DNA from: Evansella sp. LMS18
GTDB taxonomy: Bacteria > Bacillota > Bacilli > Bacillales > Salisediminibacteriaceae
Reading direction: 5' to 3'
DNA: 64,000 bases
NCBI RefSeq assembly: GCF_024362785.1
Contig: NZ_CP093301.1
Location: forward strand, 2,294,001 to 2,358,000
Positions 8,982 through 16,893 of the stretch are shown in pieces; the stretch's first letter is position 1; each line of letters begins with the position of its first letter. The translations under genes and the position numbers were made by a program. A model generated the notes under the pieces. The model was not told the origin of the DNA. It worked only from the letters and a program-made list of their open reading frames with translations, and ran no database searches.

Positions 8982-9554
8982 ATGAGTAAAAAAGTATTAA
9001 TCGTAACAGGTGATGCTGTTGAGGCTTTGGAGGTATTTTATCCGTACTATCGCTGTATAGAGGATGATATCGACTGTACGATCGCATCACCGACACAAAA
9101 GAAACTCCAAACAGTGGTACACGATTTCTTGGAAATGGAAACGTTTACAGAAAAGCAGGCATACTTAATCGAGTCTCACGCATCAGTGGATGATATTGAT
9201 CCTGCCGATTACGACGGCCTGATTATCCCTGGCGGGCGTGCACCGGAATATATCCGTATGAACGAAAAAGTACAGGAGATAGCGGCTCACTTCTTAAAAG
9301 AGGACAAGCCTCTCGGAGTCATCTGCCACGGCCAGCTCGTACTTACTACCGTCCGGGAGTATATAAAGGACCGGGAAATGACTGCCTACTCCGCGTGCCG
9401 CCCGGAAGTAGAAGCAGCCGGAGCAACATACATTGACGAATTGCTCCACGTCGACGGAAACATTGTATCCGGACACGCATGGCCAGACCTCCCAGGATTC
9501 ATGAGAGAATTCTTTAAGCTGTTAAAAGTGGAGAAGGCCGCAGGGGTTAAATAG
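8982..9554 (+). CDS. DJ-1/PfpI family protein
   Basis: A 190-residue class I glutamine-amidotransferase-like protein of the DJ-1/PfpI superfamily. It contains the DGLIIPGGRAPEY loop (about residues 73-85) and the nucleophile elbow GVICHGQLVL with the reactive cysteine before histidine (about 106-115). Family members include deglycase, protease, chaperone and hydratase activities, so the reaction is not predictable. AAGGAAAGGTGAAG precedes the ATG. Third and last gene of the sigma-54 operon, followed by a hairpin terminator. Confidence 0.85.
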   Translation: MSKKVLIVTGDAVEALEVFYPYYRCIEDDIDCTIASPTQKKLQTVVHDFLEMETFTEKQAYLIESHASVDDIDPADYDGLIIPGGRAPEYIRMNEKVQEIAAHFLKEDKPLGVICHGQLVLTTVREYIKDREMTAYSACRPEVEAAGATYIDELLHVDGNIVSGHAWPDLPGFMREFFKLLKVEKAAGVK

Positions 9555-9589
9555 AGTAGTATTTTAATTTGAAAATAAGAGAGTATTGA

Positions 9590-9632
9590 GTGCCTGTTGC
9601 TTGTGTAATCTGCAAGCGGCGGGCACTTTTAA
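9590..9632 (+). terminator. Rho-independent terminator of the sigma-54 operon
   Basis: 14-bp stem with three G-U wobble positions (9590-9603 with 9613-9626), 9-nt loop, followed by TTTTAATTT. Confidence 0.8.
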
Positions 9633-9758
9633 TTTGTACAGCGAGTGTGTTTATTAAATTTAATAACTTCAGAGTAAAACTTTCCTACAGAAATAATATT
9701 AGCGGCTGGTACTAATTAATCAAATCTTATGTATTTTCAAATTATTAAGAAAAATATA

Positions 9759-9825
9759 TTTACACTAGGTTGATAACTATTATATAATCGACTCACTTGA
9801 AGCTGTATGCTGTCGACAGTATACA
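9759..9825 (+). promoter_or_regulatory. SigA promoter and GntR-type operator
   Basis: Promoter: TTTACA (9759-9764), 18-bp spacer, TATAAT (9783-9788). Just downstream, 9804-9825 is a 22-bp palindrome with one mismatched pair: half-sites TGTATGCTGTC and GACAGTATACA. It lies over the early transcribed region of the GntR gene, where a bound repressor would block transcription, so autoregulation is likely. Confidence 0.75.
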
Positions 9826-9841
9826 AAAGGGGCTGAAATGA

Positions 9842-10528
9842 TTGATTGAAAACATCCAAAAACAAGCTCCACTGTATCTCCAAGTTTATGAGACCTTTAA
9901 GAAATCGATTTTGGAAGGAAGGTGGAGTCCCGGAGAAAAGATAGTGGAAAGCAAGATTGCAGCAGAGCTTAATTTAAGCAGAAGTCCTGTGAGAGAGGCG
10001 ATAAGACTGCTGGAATTTGAAGGGCTGCTTGTAAAGAAGGACCAGCATATTTTTGTTCATAGTCCCTCTGTAGAGGATATTGTGGAATTGTATGAGTGTC
10101 GTTTCGGATTGGAAGCGCTTACTTGTTACTTGGCAGCTGTGAAAGCCACCGACGAGGAAAAAGCAGAAATGGGGCTTATTCTCGAGGAAACTGAGAAGGC
10201 GATAGAAGAGGGGAGTACGCAAAAAATTTATGAATGCAATACTCGTTTCCATGAAGCGATTATTTACTCTGCTAAAAACAAACACCTCTTGTCTATAATG
10301 GAAACTCTGCGCTCCAAAACTCTTTACTGCCGGAATGTACTGCTCCGATTTGACTATGTGAGAACGGATAATTTTTTAGGTGAACACCGGGATATATACT
10401 TAGCAATTAAGAATAACGACAAAGATGTGGCCAAGAAATTAATGGAAGAACATATTACTACAGATTTAGACCGTATACTTGCCTTATTTAATAATAAAAA
10501 CGAATTAACCATAAGGGGGAATTTATAG
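9842..10528 (+). CDS. GntR family (FadR/FCD subgroup) transcriptional regulator
   Basis: A 228-residue regulator. The N-terminal winged helix-turn-helix (LYLQVYETFKKSILEGRWSP through LNLSRSPVREAIRLLEFEGL) is followed by an all-helical FCD ligand domain. Metal-ligand-type residues are visible in CNTRFHEAI and FLGEHRDIYLAI. Only a TTG start fits: AAAAGGGG lies nine bases upstream, while the nearby ATG at 9838 is out of frame and soon hits a stop. A palindromic operator precedes the gene. It opens an operon for TRAP uptake and CoA-dependent catabolism, so its ligand is probably the transported acid or a CoA-pathway intermediate. Confidence 0.9.
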   Translation: MIENIQKQAPLYLQVYETFKKSILEGRWSPGEKIVESKIAAELNLSRSPVREAIRLLEFEGLLVKKDQHIFVHSPSVEDIVELYECRFGLEALTCYLAAVKATDEEKAEMGLILEETEKAIEEGSTQKIYECNTRFHEAIIYSAKNKHLLSIMETLRSKTLYCRNVLLRFDYVRTDNFLGEHRDIYLAIKNNDKDVAKKLMEEHITTDLDRILALFNNKNELTIRGNL

Positions 10529-11535
10529 TGAAAAAAATTTTGGCACCGTTAGTAATAGGATCTGCCATGCTGGCAGCATGCGGAGGAGGAGAAGAGGCAG
10601 GCGGCAGCGCAGAAGGAGAAGATACGGTAACTCTGTCGTTTGCAACAACTATGGATGACTCTGGAGTGGACAGAGAAATTCGTGAATATTTTGAAGAACA
10701 AATTACGGAACTGAGTGACGGGACTATTGAAATGGAGTTTTTTATGGGAGGACAGATTGGTGGAGAAAGGGAAGCTCTTGAGCAGATGATGTTAGGAGAG
10801 CTGGATATGGGCTATAACGTTATCCAGGCTGAGCTCTACTATCAGGAATATAATGCGATTAACATTCCTTTCCTGTTCCCAGACTTCGAATCAATGCAGC
10901 GGTTCATGGATGGGCCGATCGGTGACGAAATAGAAAGGCTCTCAAGAGAGGAAGGCGGAATTATCCCATTAGGAATGCATGGCTATGGTTCACGCTGGAC
11001 AACTTCCAACGTTCCTTTCTCTAATGCGGAGGAATTACAAGGTTTAGCGATCAGGATGCCTGAAATTGAGTGGTGGGTTGATGTGTGGGATGAAATGGGA
11101 GCACTTCCGACCCCTATCGCAGCAACTGAAATTGTCACTGCCCTGCAGACAGGAACAGTTGATGCTCAGGAAAACTTCCTTACAAATATAGCCGGAAGAC
11201 AAATGTGGGACTATCAGGATTATCTCATTGACACAGAGCACATCCAATTTTACCAGACTTGGGTGATCAGTGAAGACACATGGGAAAACAAACTTAATGA
11301 CAGCCAGCGGGAAGCTGTGGAAGAAGCAGTACAAAGGACAACTGACCATGTTGCCGATATTGTTGAAGAAATGAACGAGGAATTTTTGAAAGAAATCGAA
11401 GAGGGCGGAATGGAAATTATCTATTCTGACCAGCAAAGCTTCCGTGATGCAGCTGATCCGGCAATTCAGCGGATCATTGAGGAAGAATTAGCAGAAGGGG
11501 TTTACGAAGAAGTGTTAAGAGCGATAGGGGAGTAA
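10528..11535 (+). CDS. TRAP transporter substrate-binding lipoprotein (DctP family)
   Basis: A 335-residue solute-binding protein with a lipoprotein signal ending LAAC (Cys about residue 18), then an acidic Gly/Glu linker and a DctP fold. Family hallmarks are FFMGGQIGGEREALEQM and the central LQGLAIRMPE, whose arginine normally binds a substrate carboxylate. It captures an organic acid outside the membrane and delivers it to the DctQ/DctM permease encoded next. GTG start overlapping the regulator's stop by one base, with an AAGGGGG ribosome site. No substrate-specific motif can be read. Confidence 0.92.
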   Translation: MKKILAPLVIGSAMLAACGGGEEAGGSAEGEDTVTLSFATTMDDSGVDREIREYFEEQITELSDGTIEMEFFMGGQIGGEREALEQMMLGELDMGYNVIQAELYYQEYNAINIPFLFPDFESMQRFMDGPIGDEIERLSREEGGIIPLGMHGYGSRWTTSNVPFSNAEELQGLAIRMPEIEWWVDVWDEMGALPTPIAATEIVTALQTGTVDAQENFLTNIAGRQMWDYQDYLIDTEHIQFYQTWVISEDTWENKLNDSQREAVEEAVQRTTDHVADIVEEMNEEFLKEIEEGGMEIIYSDQQSFRDAADPAIQRIIEEELAEGVYEEVLRAIGE

Positions 11536-11645
11536 CTCCTCATAGCGATAATTGTTAATATCCCAGTCGGTATATTACTGACTGGGGTACATATGTGCAG
11601 TTTAAATCTGGAACAGCAGCCAGCTCTGGAAAGGGGTTGACACCA

Positions 11646-12164
11646 TTGGCTGAAAAAATTCACAAGAAAATTTACAGCTATGCGGAGTATGCTTTAGAAC
11701 ACTTTGCGACATTTTTGTTTATCTTATTTTTTATTGCGGTTATTCTCCAGGTGTTTTTCCGTTATGTGTTAAGTGCACCGCTGACATGGAGTGAAGAAGC
11801 TGCGAGATATTTGAATGTATGGGCCGTTTTACTCGGTGCAGCTCTTGCAGTTAAAAGAAAAGACCATCTCCGTGTCGACCTTATTGATAATTTAACAAAA
11901 AAGTGGCCGATGAGAGCTCAAGTTGGTTTTTATTTTTTTACGACATTTCTATGTTTCCTTTTCGTCATTAGTTTAATTAAAGGAAGCTTCCACATGACCC
12001 TGGACAGATGGTCGGTAAAGCTGACTATGCTGCCGCTTCCCCAAGGTATTGTTTACTTAGCTTTATTAGTTGGCTCCCTGTTCATGTTCTGGTTTTTCCT
12101 GCACCAGTTAGTCAGTTATATAAGAATGTATGTGAAAAATAAAGAAGGGGGTGCCGTGAAATGA
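11646..12164 (+). CDS. TRAP transporter small permease (DctQ family)
   Basis: About 172 residues with four membrane segments (near 22-42, 58-76, 95-115 and 135-157 of this form) and the DctQ hallmark RYVLSAPLTWSEEAARYLNVW. It partners the large permease subunit. The TTG at 11646 is preferred because AAGGGG lies nine bases upstream, the same spacing as in the operon's first gene; a GTG at 11595 would add 17 residues but has a weak ribosome site. The next gene overlaps by four bases. Confidence 0.9.
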   Translation: MAEKIHKKIYSYAEYALEHFATFLFILFFIAVILQVFFRYVLSAPLTWSEEAARYLNVWAVLLGAALAVKRKDHLRVDLIDNLTKKWPMRAQVGFYFFTTFLCFLFVISLIKGSFHMTLDRWSVKLTMLPLPQGIVYLALLVGSLFMFWFFLHQLVSYIRMYVKNKEGGAVK

Positions 12165-13447
12165 CAATGCTGCTGATGCTTGCTGCATTAATCATTGGTC
12201 TGATAATCGGTATCCCGGCAGTGTTTTCCATGGGATTAGCAACGCTGCTTTATTTTATTCTTGAACGAGGATTATTCGATGTACCGGACTTTATGATAGC
12301 CCAACGGACCGTATTTGGCCTTGATAAATTCGCACTCCTTGCGATCCCGCTGTTTTTATTAGTTGGTAAAGTGATGAACGAATCGGGAGTAACCCACCGC
12401 CTGTTTGATTTTGCAAAAGCACTGGTAGGACACTTCCGTGGAGGACTAGGCCAGGTGAACATTTTAGCCAGTGTTATTTTTGCGGGGATGAGTGGTTCTG
12501 CGACCGCTGATGCTGCAGGTCTTGGTGCTGTGGAAATAAAGGCGATGAAGGATGCTAAATATCCGACGAAATTTGCCTGCAGTATAACTGCAGCTTCTTC
12601 ACTGATAGGACCGGTGATACCTCCAAGTATACCGATTGTTCTATACGCAATTGTAGCCGGCGTCTCGGTAAACCAACTTTTAATTGCCGGGATAATCCCA
12701 GGAATTCTGATGGCCCTGGCACTAAGTATATTTGTTGCCTACCAGGCGATTAAATATAATTACCCAACGGAAGCTAAGGCTTCTATGAGAAGAATAGCAA
12801 GCACTGGTAAACGGGCAATTCTTCCCTTGATGACACCTGTCATCCTTGTCGGAGGAATCTTATCCGGGGTATTTACAGCTACGGAAGCTGCAGCTGTTGG
12901 ATCTTTATATGCAATTATCCTTGCATGTATTATTTACAGGTCTATTTCCCTGTCCCATCTGTACGATATATGCAAACGGACCATGCAGGACAGCGCTGTT
13001 ATTATGATAATTTTAGCTGTATCTAATATTTTCGCCTGGATTTTAACCCGTGAAAGAGTCCCGCTGGTTTTCACAGACTTTATTACAGCACTTACAGAAA
13101 ACTATTACCTCGTAATGGGTTTATGTTTACTATTCCTTTTATTCCTTGGAATGTTTCTATCCTCCATCGTTTCAATCACGATTGCCACACCGGTATTAAT
13201 ACCACTAGTTATGGAAGTAGGGGGAGATCCACTTCACTTTGGAATCATTATGATTTTAGCGCTAATGATGGGAGAGGTTACACCGCCGTTTGGTATGGTG
13301 CTGTTCGCCATTACCCGTGTCGGCAAAATACCATTTATCGACCTCGTGCGAGGCGTAGTTCCGTATTTAATTCCTATTTTCATCTTGCTTGTAATTCTAA
13401 TAGCATTCCCGCAAATCGTACTATTTCTGCCGAAGTTACTAATGTAG
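12161..13447 (+). CDS. TRAP transporter large permease (DctM family)
   Basis: A 428-residue polytopic protein with about 11-12 hydrophobic segments, forming the Na+-coupled transport channel. Family motifs include FALLAIPLFLLVGKVM, FAGMSGSATADAAGLGAVEIKAM, GPVIPPSIPIVLY and the C-terminal GEVTPPFGMVLF. The start overlaps the DctQ stop (ATGA). With the binding protein and DctQ it makes a complete tripartite TRAP system. Confidence 0.94.
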   Translation: MTMLLMLAALIIGLIIGIPAVFSMGLATLLYFILERGLFDVPDFMIAQRTVFGLDKFALLAIPLFLLVGKVMNESGVTHRLFDFAKALVGHFRGGLGQVNILASVIFAGMSGSATADAAGLGAVEIKAMKDAKYPTKFACSITAASSLIGPVIPPSIPIVLYAIVAGVSVNQLLIAGIIPGILMALALSIFVAYQAIKYNYPTEAKASMRRIASTGKRAILPLMTPVILVGGILSGVFTATEAAAVGSLYAIILACIIYRSISLSHLYDICKRTMQDSAVIMIILAVSNIFAWILTRERVPLVFTDFITALTENYYLVMGLCLLFLLFLGMFLSSIVSITIATPVLIPLVMEVGGDPLHFGIIMILALMMGEVTPPFGMVLFAITRVGKIPFIDLVRGVVPYLIPIFILLVILIAFPQIVLFLPKLLM

Positions 13448-13463
13448 CGAAGGGGTGAAGCAC

Positions 13464-14408
13464 TTGCTTGATATACAAAAACAAAAAGTATTTATTACCG
13501 ATGTAACTGGACGAGACGGCTTTCAGATGGAAAAGGACTGGATACCAACAGAGCAGAAGATAGCAATTATTAATGGGATTATCAGAACAGGAGTGAAACG
13601 TGTAGAATTAACTTCTTTCGTATCTCCTAAAGCGGTACCTCAGCTGAAGGATGCAAAAGAAGTTGTCGGCGGAATTGAGAAGGGTGATACGCAAATCGCA
13701 GTATTAGTCCCTAATAAAAAAGGGGCTGAAATGGCAGTTGAAACGGAGATCGATGAAATTAATGCCGTTATTTCTGTGAGTGAGACACATAATAAGAAAA
13801 ATGTACGGAAAACGCTGGACCAGTCTATTCAGGAAATCAGCTCGATTAATCGTATTGCTAAAGAGCATGGGAAGAAACTAAACGTGGGGCTCGCAACGAC
13901 ATTCGGGTGCCCGTTTGAAGGGCTCTACCCAGTACAGAAAGTGGAAGAGCTTATTCGGAGATTAACTGAATTAGAGATTAACAGCTTTGCGCTGTCTGAT
14001 ACAACCGGGATGGCAAATCCACAGCAGGTGTTTTATTTTGTGGAATATCTAAAGTCTGCTTTTCCGGAAGAAACTTTCTCCTTACATCTTCATAATACAA
14101 GAGGTATGGGACTTTCAAACATGCTGGCCGGGGTGCAGGCAGGCATTGAAGCTTTTGACGCCGCTTTAGGCGGCATAGGCGGATGCCCGTTTGCACCAGG
14201 AGCCACAGGAAATGTGTGCTTAGAAGATTCGGTTCATATGTTTGAACAAATGGGCATTATAACTGGCATCGATCTTGAATTGCTTATTGGCGAAGCGAAA
14301 AATCTGGAATCAGTTCTCGGTTATACATTACCGGGGCAAGTAATGAAGTCTGGACAGTCAACTAAGACATATCAAGCTAGAAAGGAGAGTGTCAGCAAAT
14401 GTCATTAA
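13464..14408 (+). CDS. Hydroxymethylglutaryl-CoA lyase family protein
   Basis: About 314 residues of a DRE-TIM barrel lyase. Visible are VTGRDGFQ at the start of the barrel (catalytic Arg-Asp), RVELTSFVSPKAVPQ, LATTFGCPFEG, ALSDTTGMANP, the metal-binding LHLHNTRGMG and the flexible-loop GGIGGCPFAPGATGN with its catalytic cysteine. These match HMG-CoA lyase, which splits a 3-hydroxy-3-methyl acyl-CoA to acetyl-CoA and a keto acid. The operon (TRAP uptake, CoA-transferase) suggests exogenous HMG, citramalate or a similar acid as substrate. TTG at 13464 has AAGGGG eight bases upstream; a GTG at 13455 overlaps that site. Confidence 0.85.
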   Translation: MLDIQKQKVFITDVTGRDGFQMEKDWIPTEQKIAIINGIIRTGVKRVELTSFVSPKAVPQLKDAKEVVGGIEKGDTQIAVLVPNKKGAEMAVETEIDEINAVISVSETHNKKNVRKTLDQSIQEISSINRIAKEHGKKLNVGLATTFGCPFEGLYPVQKVEELIRRLTELEINSFALSDTTGMANPQQVFYFVEYLKSAFPEETFSLHLHNTRGMGLSNMLAGVQAGIEAFDAALGGIGGCPFAPGATGNVCLEDSVHMFEQMGIITGIDLELLIGEAKNLESVLGYTLPGQVMKSGQSTKTYQARKESVSKCH

Positions 14409-15619
14409 ATGAAATGGAACATAAGAAGCCTCTTGAAGGGGTTCGGGTAATAGAATTCGGATCGTTCATTGCAGGTCCGTTCTGTTCTCGGTTATTAGCC
14501 GACTTCGGAGCTGAAGTGATAAAGGTGGAAACACCGAATCAAGGAGATCCAATGAGAAACTGGGGACTTGCCAAGTATAAAGGCAAGTCGCTGTGGTGGC
14601 CTATTCAGTCCAGGAATAAAAAATGCATTACCCTTAACCTTAAGACCGAGGAGGGCCAGCGCATTGCCAAAGACTTAGTGAAGGAGGCAGACATTGTCGT
14701 TGAAAACTTCCGTCCAGGGACGATGGAGAAATGGAACCTTGGTTATGAGTCTTTAAAAAAAGTGAACCGGAAAGTTATTATGGTACGGATATCCGGCTTT
14801 GGCCAAACCGGACCGTATAAAGATAAAGCAGGCTTCGGCAGTGTAGGCGAGGCAATCGGAGGGATCAGAAATATAACCGGGTATCCTGATAAGCCGCCCA
14901 CAAGAGTTGGTATTGCAATTGGCGACTCCCTTGCATCAATGTTCGGAGCGATCGGGGCTTTAATGGCTCTTCATCACCGAAATCAGTCTCCGGAAAATGA
15001 AGGCCAGTTTATTGATGTTGCATTATATGAATCTGTGTTCGCCGTAATGGAAAGCTCGATCACTGAATATATGAAGGTAGGAGCCGTCAGGGAAAGAACA
15101 GGTACGATTCTGCCAGGGGTGGCTCCGTCAAACAACTACCCGACAAAGGATGGGAAGTGGGTAGTTATCGGCGCTAACGCTGATAATGTATGGAAACGGC
15201 TCGCAAAAGTAATGGGGCAGTCCGAGCTTGCGGAAGACAGTAAATTTAAAGACCATGATGCCCGTGGCGAAAATCAGGCCGAACTTGATATGCTCATCGC
15301 CAACTGGACGAAGACATTTAACTTAGAGGATCTCGTGCCTCTTCTTGATGAGGCTGGTGTTCCAGCAGGAGGCATTTATACAGTAGAGGATATCGCCAAC
15401 GATATTCATTATAAAATGAGAGATATGATCTTATCCGTCCATGATAAAGAGCTGGGTGAACTTCATATTCCGGGAATCGTCCCGAAAATGAGTGAAACCC
15501 CTGGAAAAGTAGAATGGACTGGCCCTAACCTGGGAGAACATAATGAAGATGTATATCGAAACCTCTTAAAGTATGATAAAGACAAATATGAACGTTTATC
15601 CAAGGAAGGGATTATTTAG
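14399..15619 (+). CDS. CaiB/BaiF family (class III) CoA-transferase
   Basis: A 406-residue class III CoA-transferase. The N terminus has PLEGVRVIEFGSFIAGPFCSRLLADFGAEVIKVE, abbreviated here by its ends PLEGVRV and AEVIKVE; DPMRNWG and NKKCITLNL follow. The nucleophilic aspartate lies in GIAIGDSLASMFGAIGAL (about 175-192). It should activate the imported acid using succinyl-CoA or acetyl-CoA, producing the substrate for the lyase. The start overlaps the lyase gene by ten bases. Human SUGCT, of the same family, acts on glutarate and HMG. Confidence 0.88.
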   Translation: MSLNEMEHKKPLEGVRVIEFGSFIAGPFCSRLLADFGAEVIKVETPNQGDPMRNWGLAKYKGKSLWWPIQSRNKKCITLNLKTEEGQRIAKDLVKEADIVVENFRPGTMEKWNLGYESLKKVNRKVIMVRISGFGQTGPYKDKAGFGSVGEAIGGIRNITGYPDKPPTRVGIAIGDSLASMFGAIGALMALHHRNQSPENEGQFIDVALYESVFAVMESSITEYMKVGAVRERTGTILPGVAPSNNYPTKDGKWVVIGANADNVWKRLAKVMGQSELAEDSKFKDHDARGENQAELDMLIANWTKTFNLEDLVPLLDEAGVPAGGIYTVEDIANDIHYKMRDMILSVHDKELGELHIPGIVPKMSETPGKVEWTGPNLGEHNEDVYRNLLKYDKDKYERLSKEGII

Positions 15620-15628
15620 GTGAAGAAA

Positions 15629-15664
15629 AGTCAGCCCATAATAGATTGCGGGCTGGCTGTTTAA
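15629..15664 (+). terminator. Rho-independent terminator of the TRAP operon
   Basis: 9-bp stem with one G-U pair (15629-15637 with 15650-15658), 12-nt loop, followed by GTTTAAT. It separates the TRAP operon from the aldo/keto reductase. Confidence 0.6.
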
Positions 15665-15685
15665 TATATAGGGAGGAGATAGAGT

Positions 15686-16660
15686 ATGCTTTATAAACAG
15701 CTTGGAAGTACAGGTGTTGAAGTTTCCGCTTTATGTTTAGGAACAATGGCTTTTGGAAGGTGGATTGATGAAGATGCCTCTGTTTCTATATTAGAAACAG
15801 CCCTCAGCCAGGGTATCAACTTTATCGATACTGCTAATTACTACGGGAAAGGCCAGGATGAAGAATTCCCATATGGAACAGGGGCTTCTGAAGAGATCAT
15901 AGGAAAGTTTCTTAAAGGAAAAAGAGATCAGGTCATCCTTGCTACGAAAGTAGGCTTGCCAACAGGAAGGGGCAGAAACCAATCAGGGTTATCGCGGACA
16001 CATATAATGAAAGAAGTAGATGCTTCTTTGCGAAGGCTTCAAACTGATTATATCGATTTGTACCAGGTTCATCATTTTGACCCAAATACCCCGATGGAAG
16101 AGACGCTCAGCACATTAAATGACTTGATCCGCCAGGGAAAGGTGCGCTACATAGGCTGTTCTAATTTCGCAGCATGGCAGATCGCCAAGTCCCACGCAGT
16201 GAGTGAAAAGATTAACGGGGAAAAATTTATCTCTGTACAGCCTCCATACAATTTACTCCAGCGGGACATTGAGAAGGAAATCCTGCCTTTTTCGCAATCA
16301 GAAGGCACAGGGGTTATTGTGTACAGTCCGATGGCCAGGGGATTACTGTCAGGAAAGTATACAGGCCTACATGATGCACCGCCTCCGGAAAGCCGTGCTG
16401 CCCATGGTGAGGTGAAAATCAAAGAATTATTTACCGCCCGCAACTTTGAGCTGGTTGGACAGCTAAAAGTAATCGCAGAAAAAAATGACGTAAGTTTATC
16501 CCAGTTCGCGCTCTCCTGGGTCCTGAACCAAAAGACAGTTACTTCAGCAATTATTGGAGCAAGTAAAGACCACCATGTAACAGACGCAGTAGAAATAAGC
16601 GACTGGCAGTGGCCGGATGAACTAAGGGATGAAGTAAATGAAGTTTTAAGAGGATTTTAA
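15686..16660 (+). CDS. Aldo/keto reductase
   Basis: A 324-residue (alpha/beta)8 NADPH-dependent oxidoreductase. Catalytic tetrad elements are visible: FIDTANYYG (Asp and Tyr, about 49-57), ILATKVG (Lys) and LYQVHHFD (His). The cofactor pocket is marked by YIGCSNF and SAIIGASK. It reduces aldehydes or ketones; the substrate is not evident. GGGAGGAG precedes the ATG. A terminator separates it from the TRAP operon, so co-regulation is possible but not shown. Confidence 0.9.
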   Translation: MLYKQLGSTGVEVSALCLGTMAFGRWIDEDASVSILETALSQGINFIDTANYYGKGQDEEFPYGTGASEEIIGKFLKGKRDQVILATKVGLPTGRGRNQSGLSRTHIMKEVDASLRRLQTDYIDLYQVHHFDPNTPMEETLSTLNDLIRQGKVRYIGCSNFAAWQIAKSHAVSEKINGEKFISVQPPYNLLQRDIEKEILPFSQSEGTGVIVYSPMARGLLSGKYTGLHDAPPPESRAAHGEVKIKELFTARNFELVGQLKVIAEKNDVSLSQFALSWVLNQKTVTSAIIGASKDHHVTDAVEISDWQWPDELRDEVNEVLRGF

Positions 16661-16703
16661 CTGACGAATTCGGCATGTGGAAGGTAGATTTTAATTAAAA
16701 AGG

Positions 16704-16732
16704 ACCGTTCAAGATATCTGAACGGTTTTTTT
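16704..16732 (+). terminator. Rho-independent terminator
   Basis: 8-bp stem (16704-16711 with 16719-16726), 7-nt loop, T7 tail, downstream of the aldo/keto reductase. Confidence 0.85.
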
Positions 16733-16893
16733 GTTTTCATGAGTAGCTTAGTTTGGCGAAATTTTTAAATAATTATTTGGTGTTTAGCAAAAATCTCCGT
16801 TATATAAGCATCCATATCACCTTCAATATGATAAAATAATACTAAAATATACCAATTGCGAGATTGGTTTTATTAAGAAACGTGGTGAATAAA

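Noticed and set aside
13123-13458. Frame overlapping the DctM gene
   Set aside because: Out-of-frame shadow of a strongly conserved permease.
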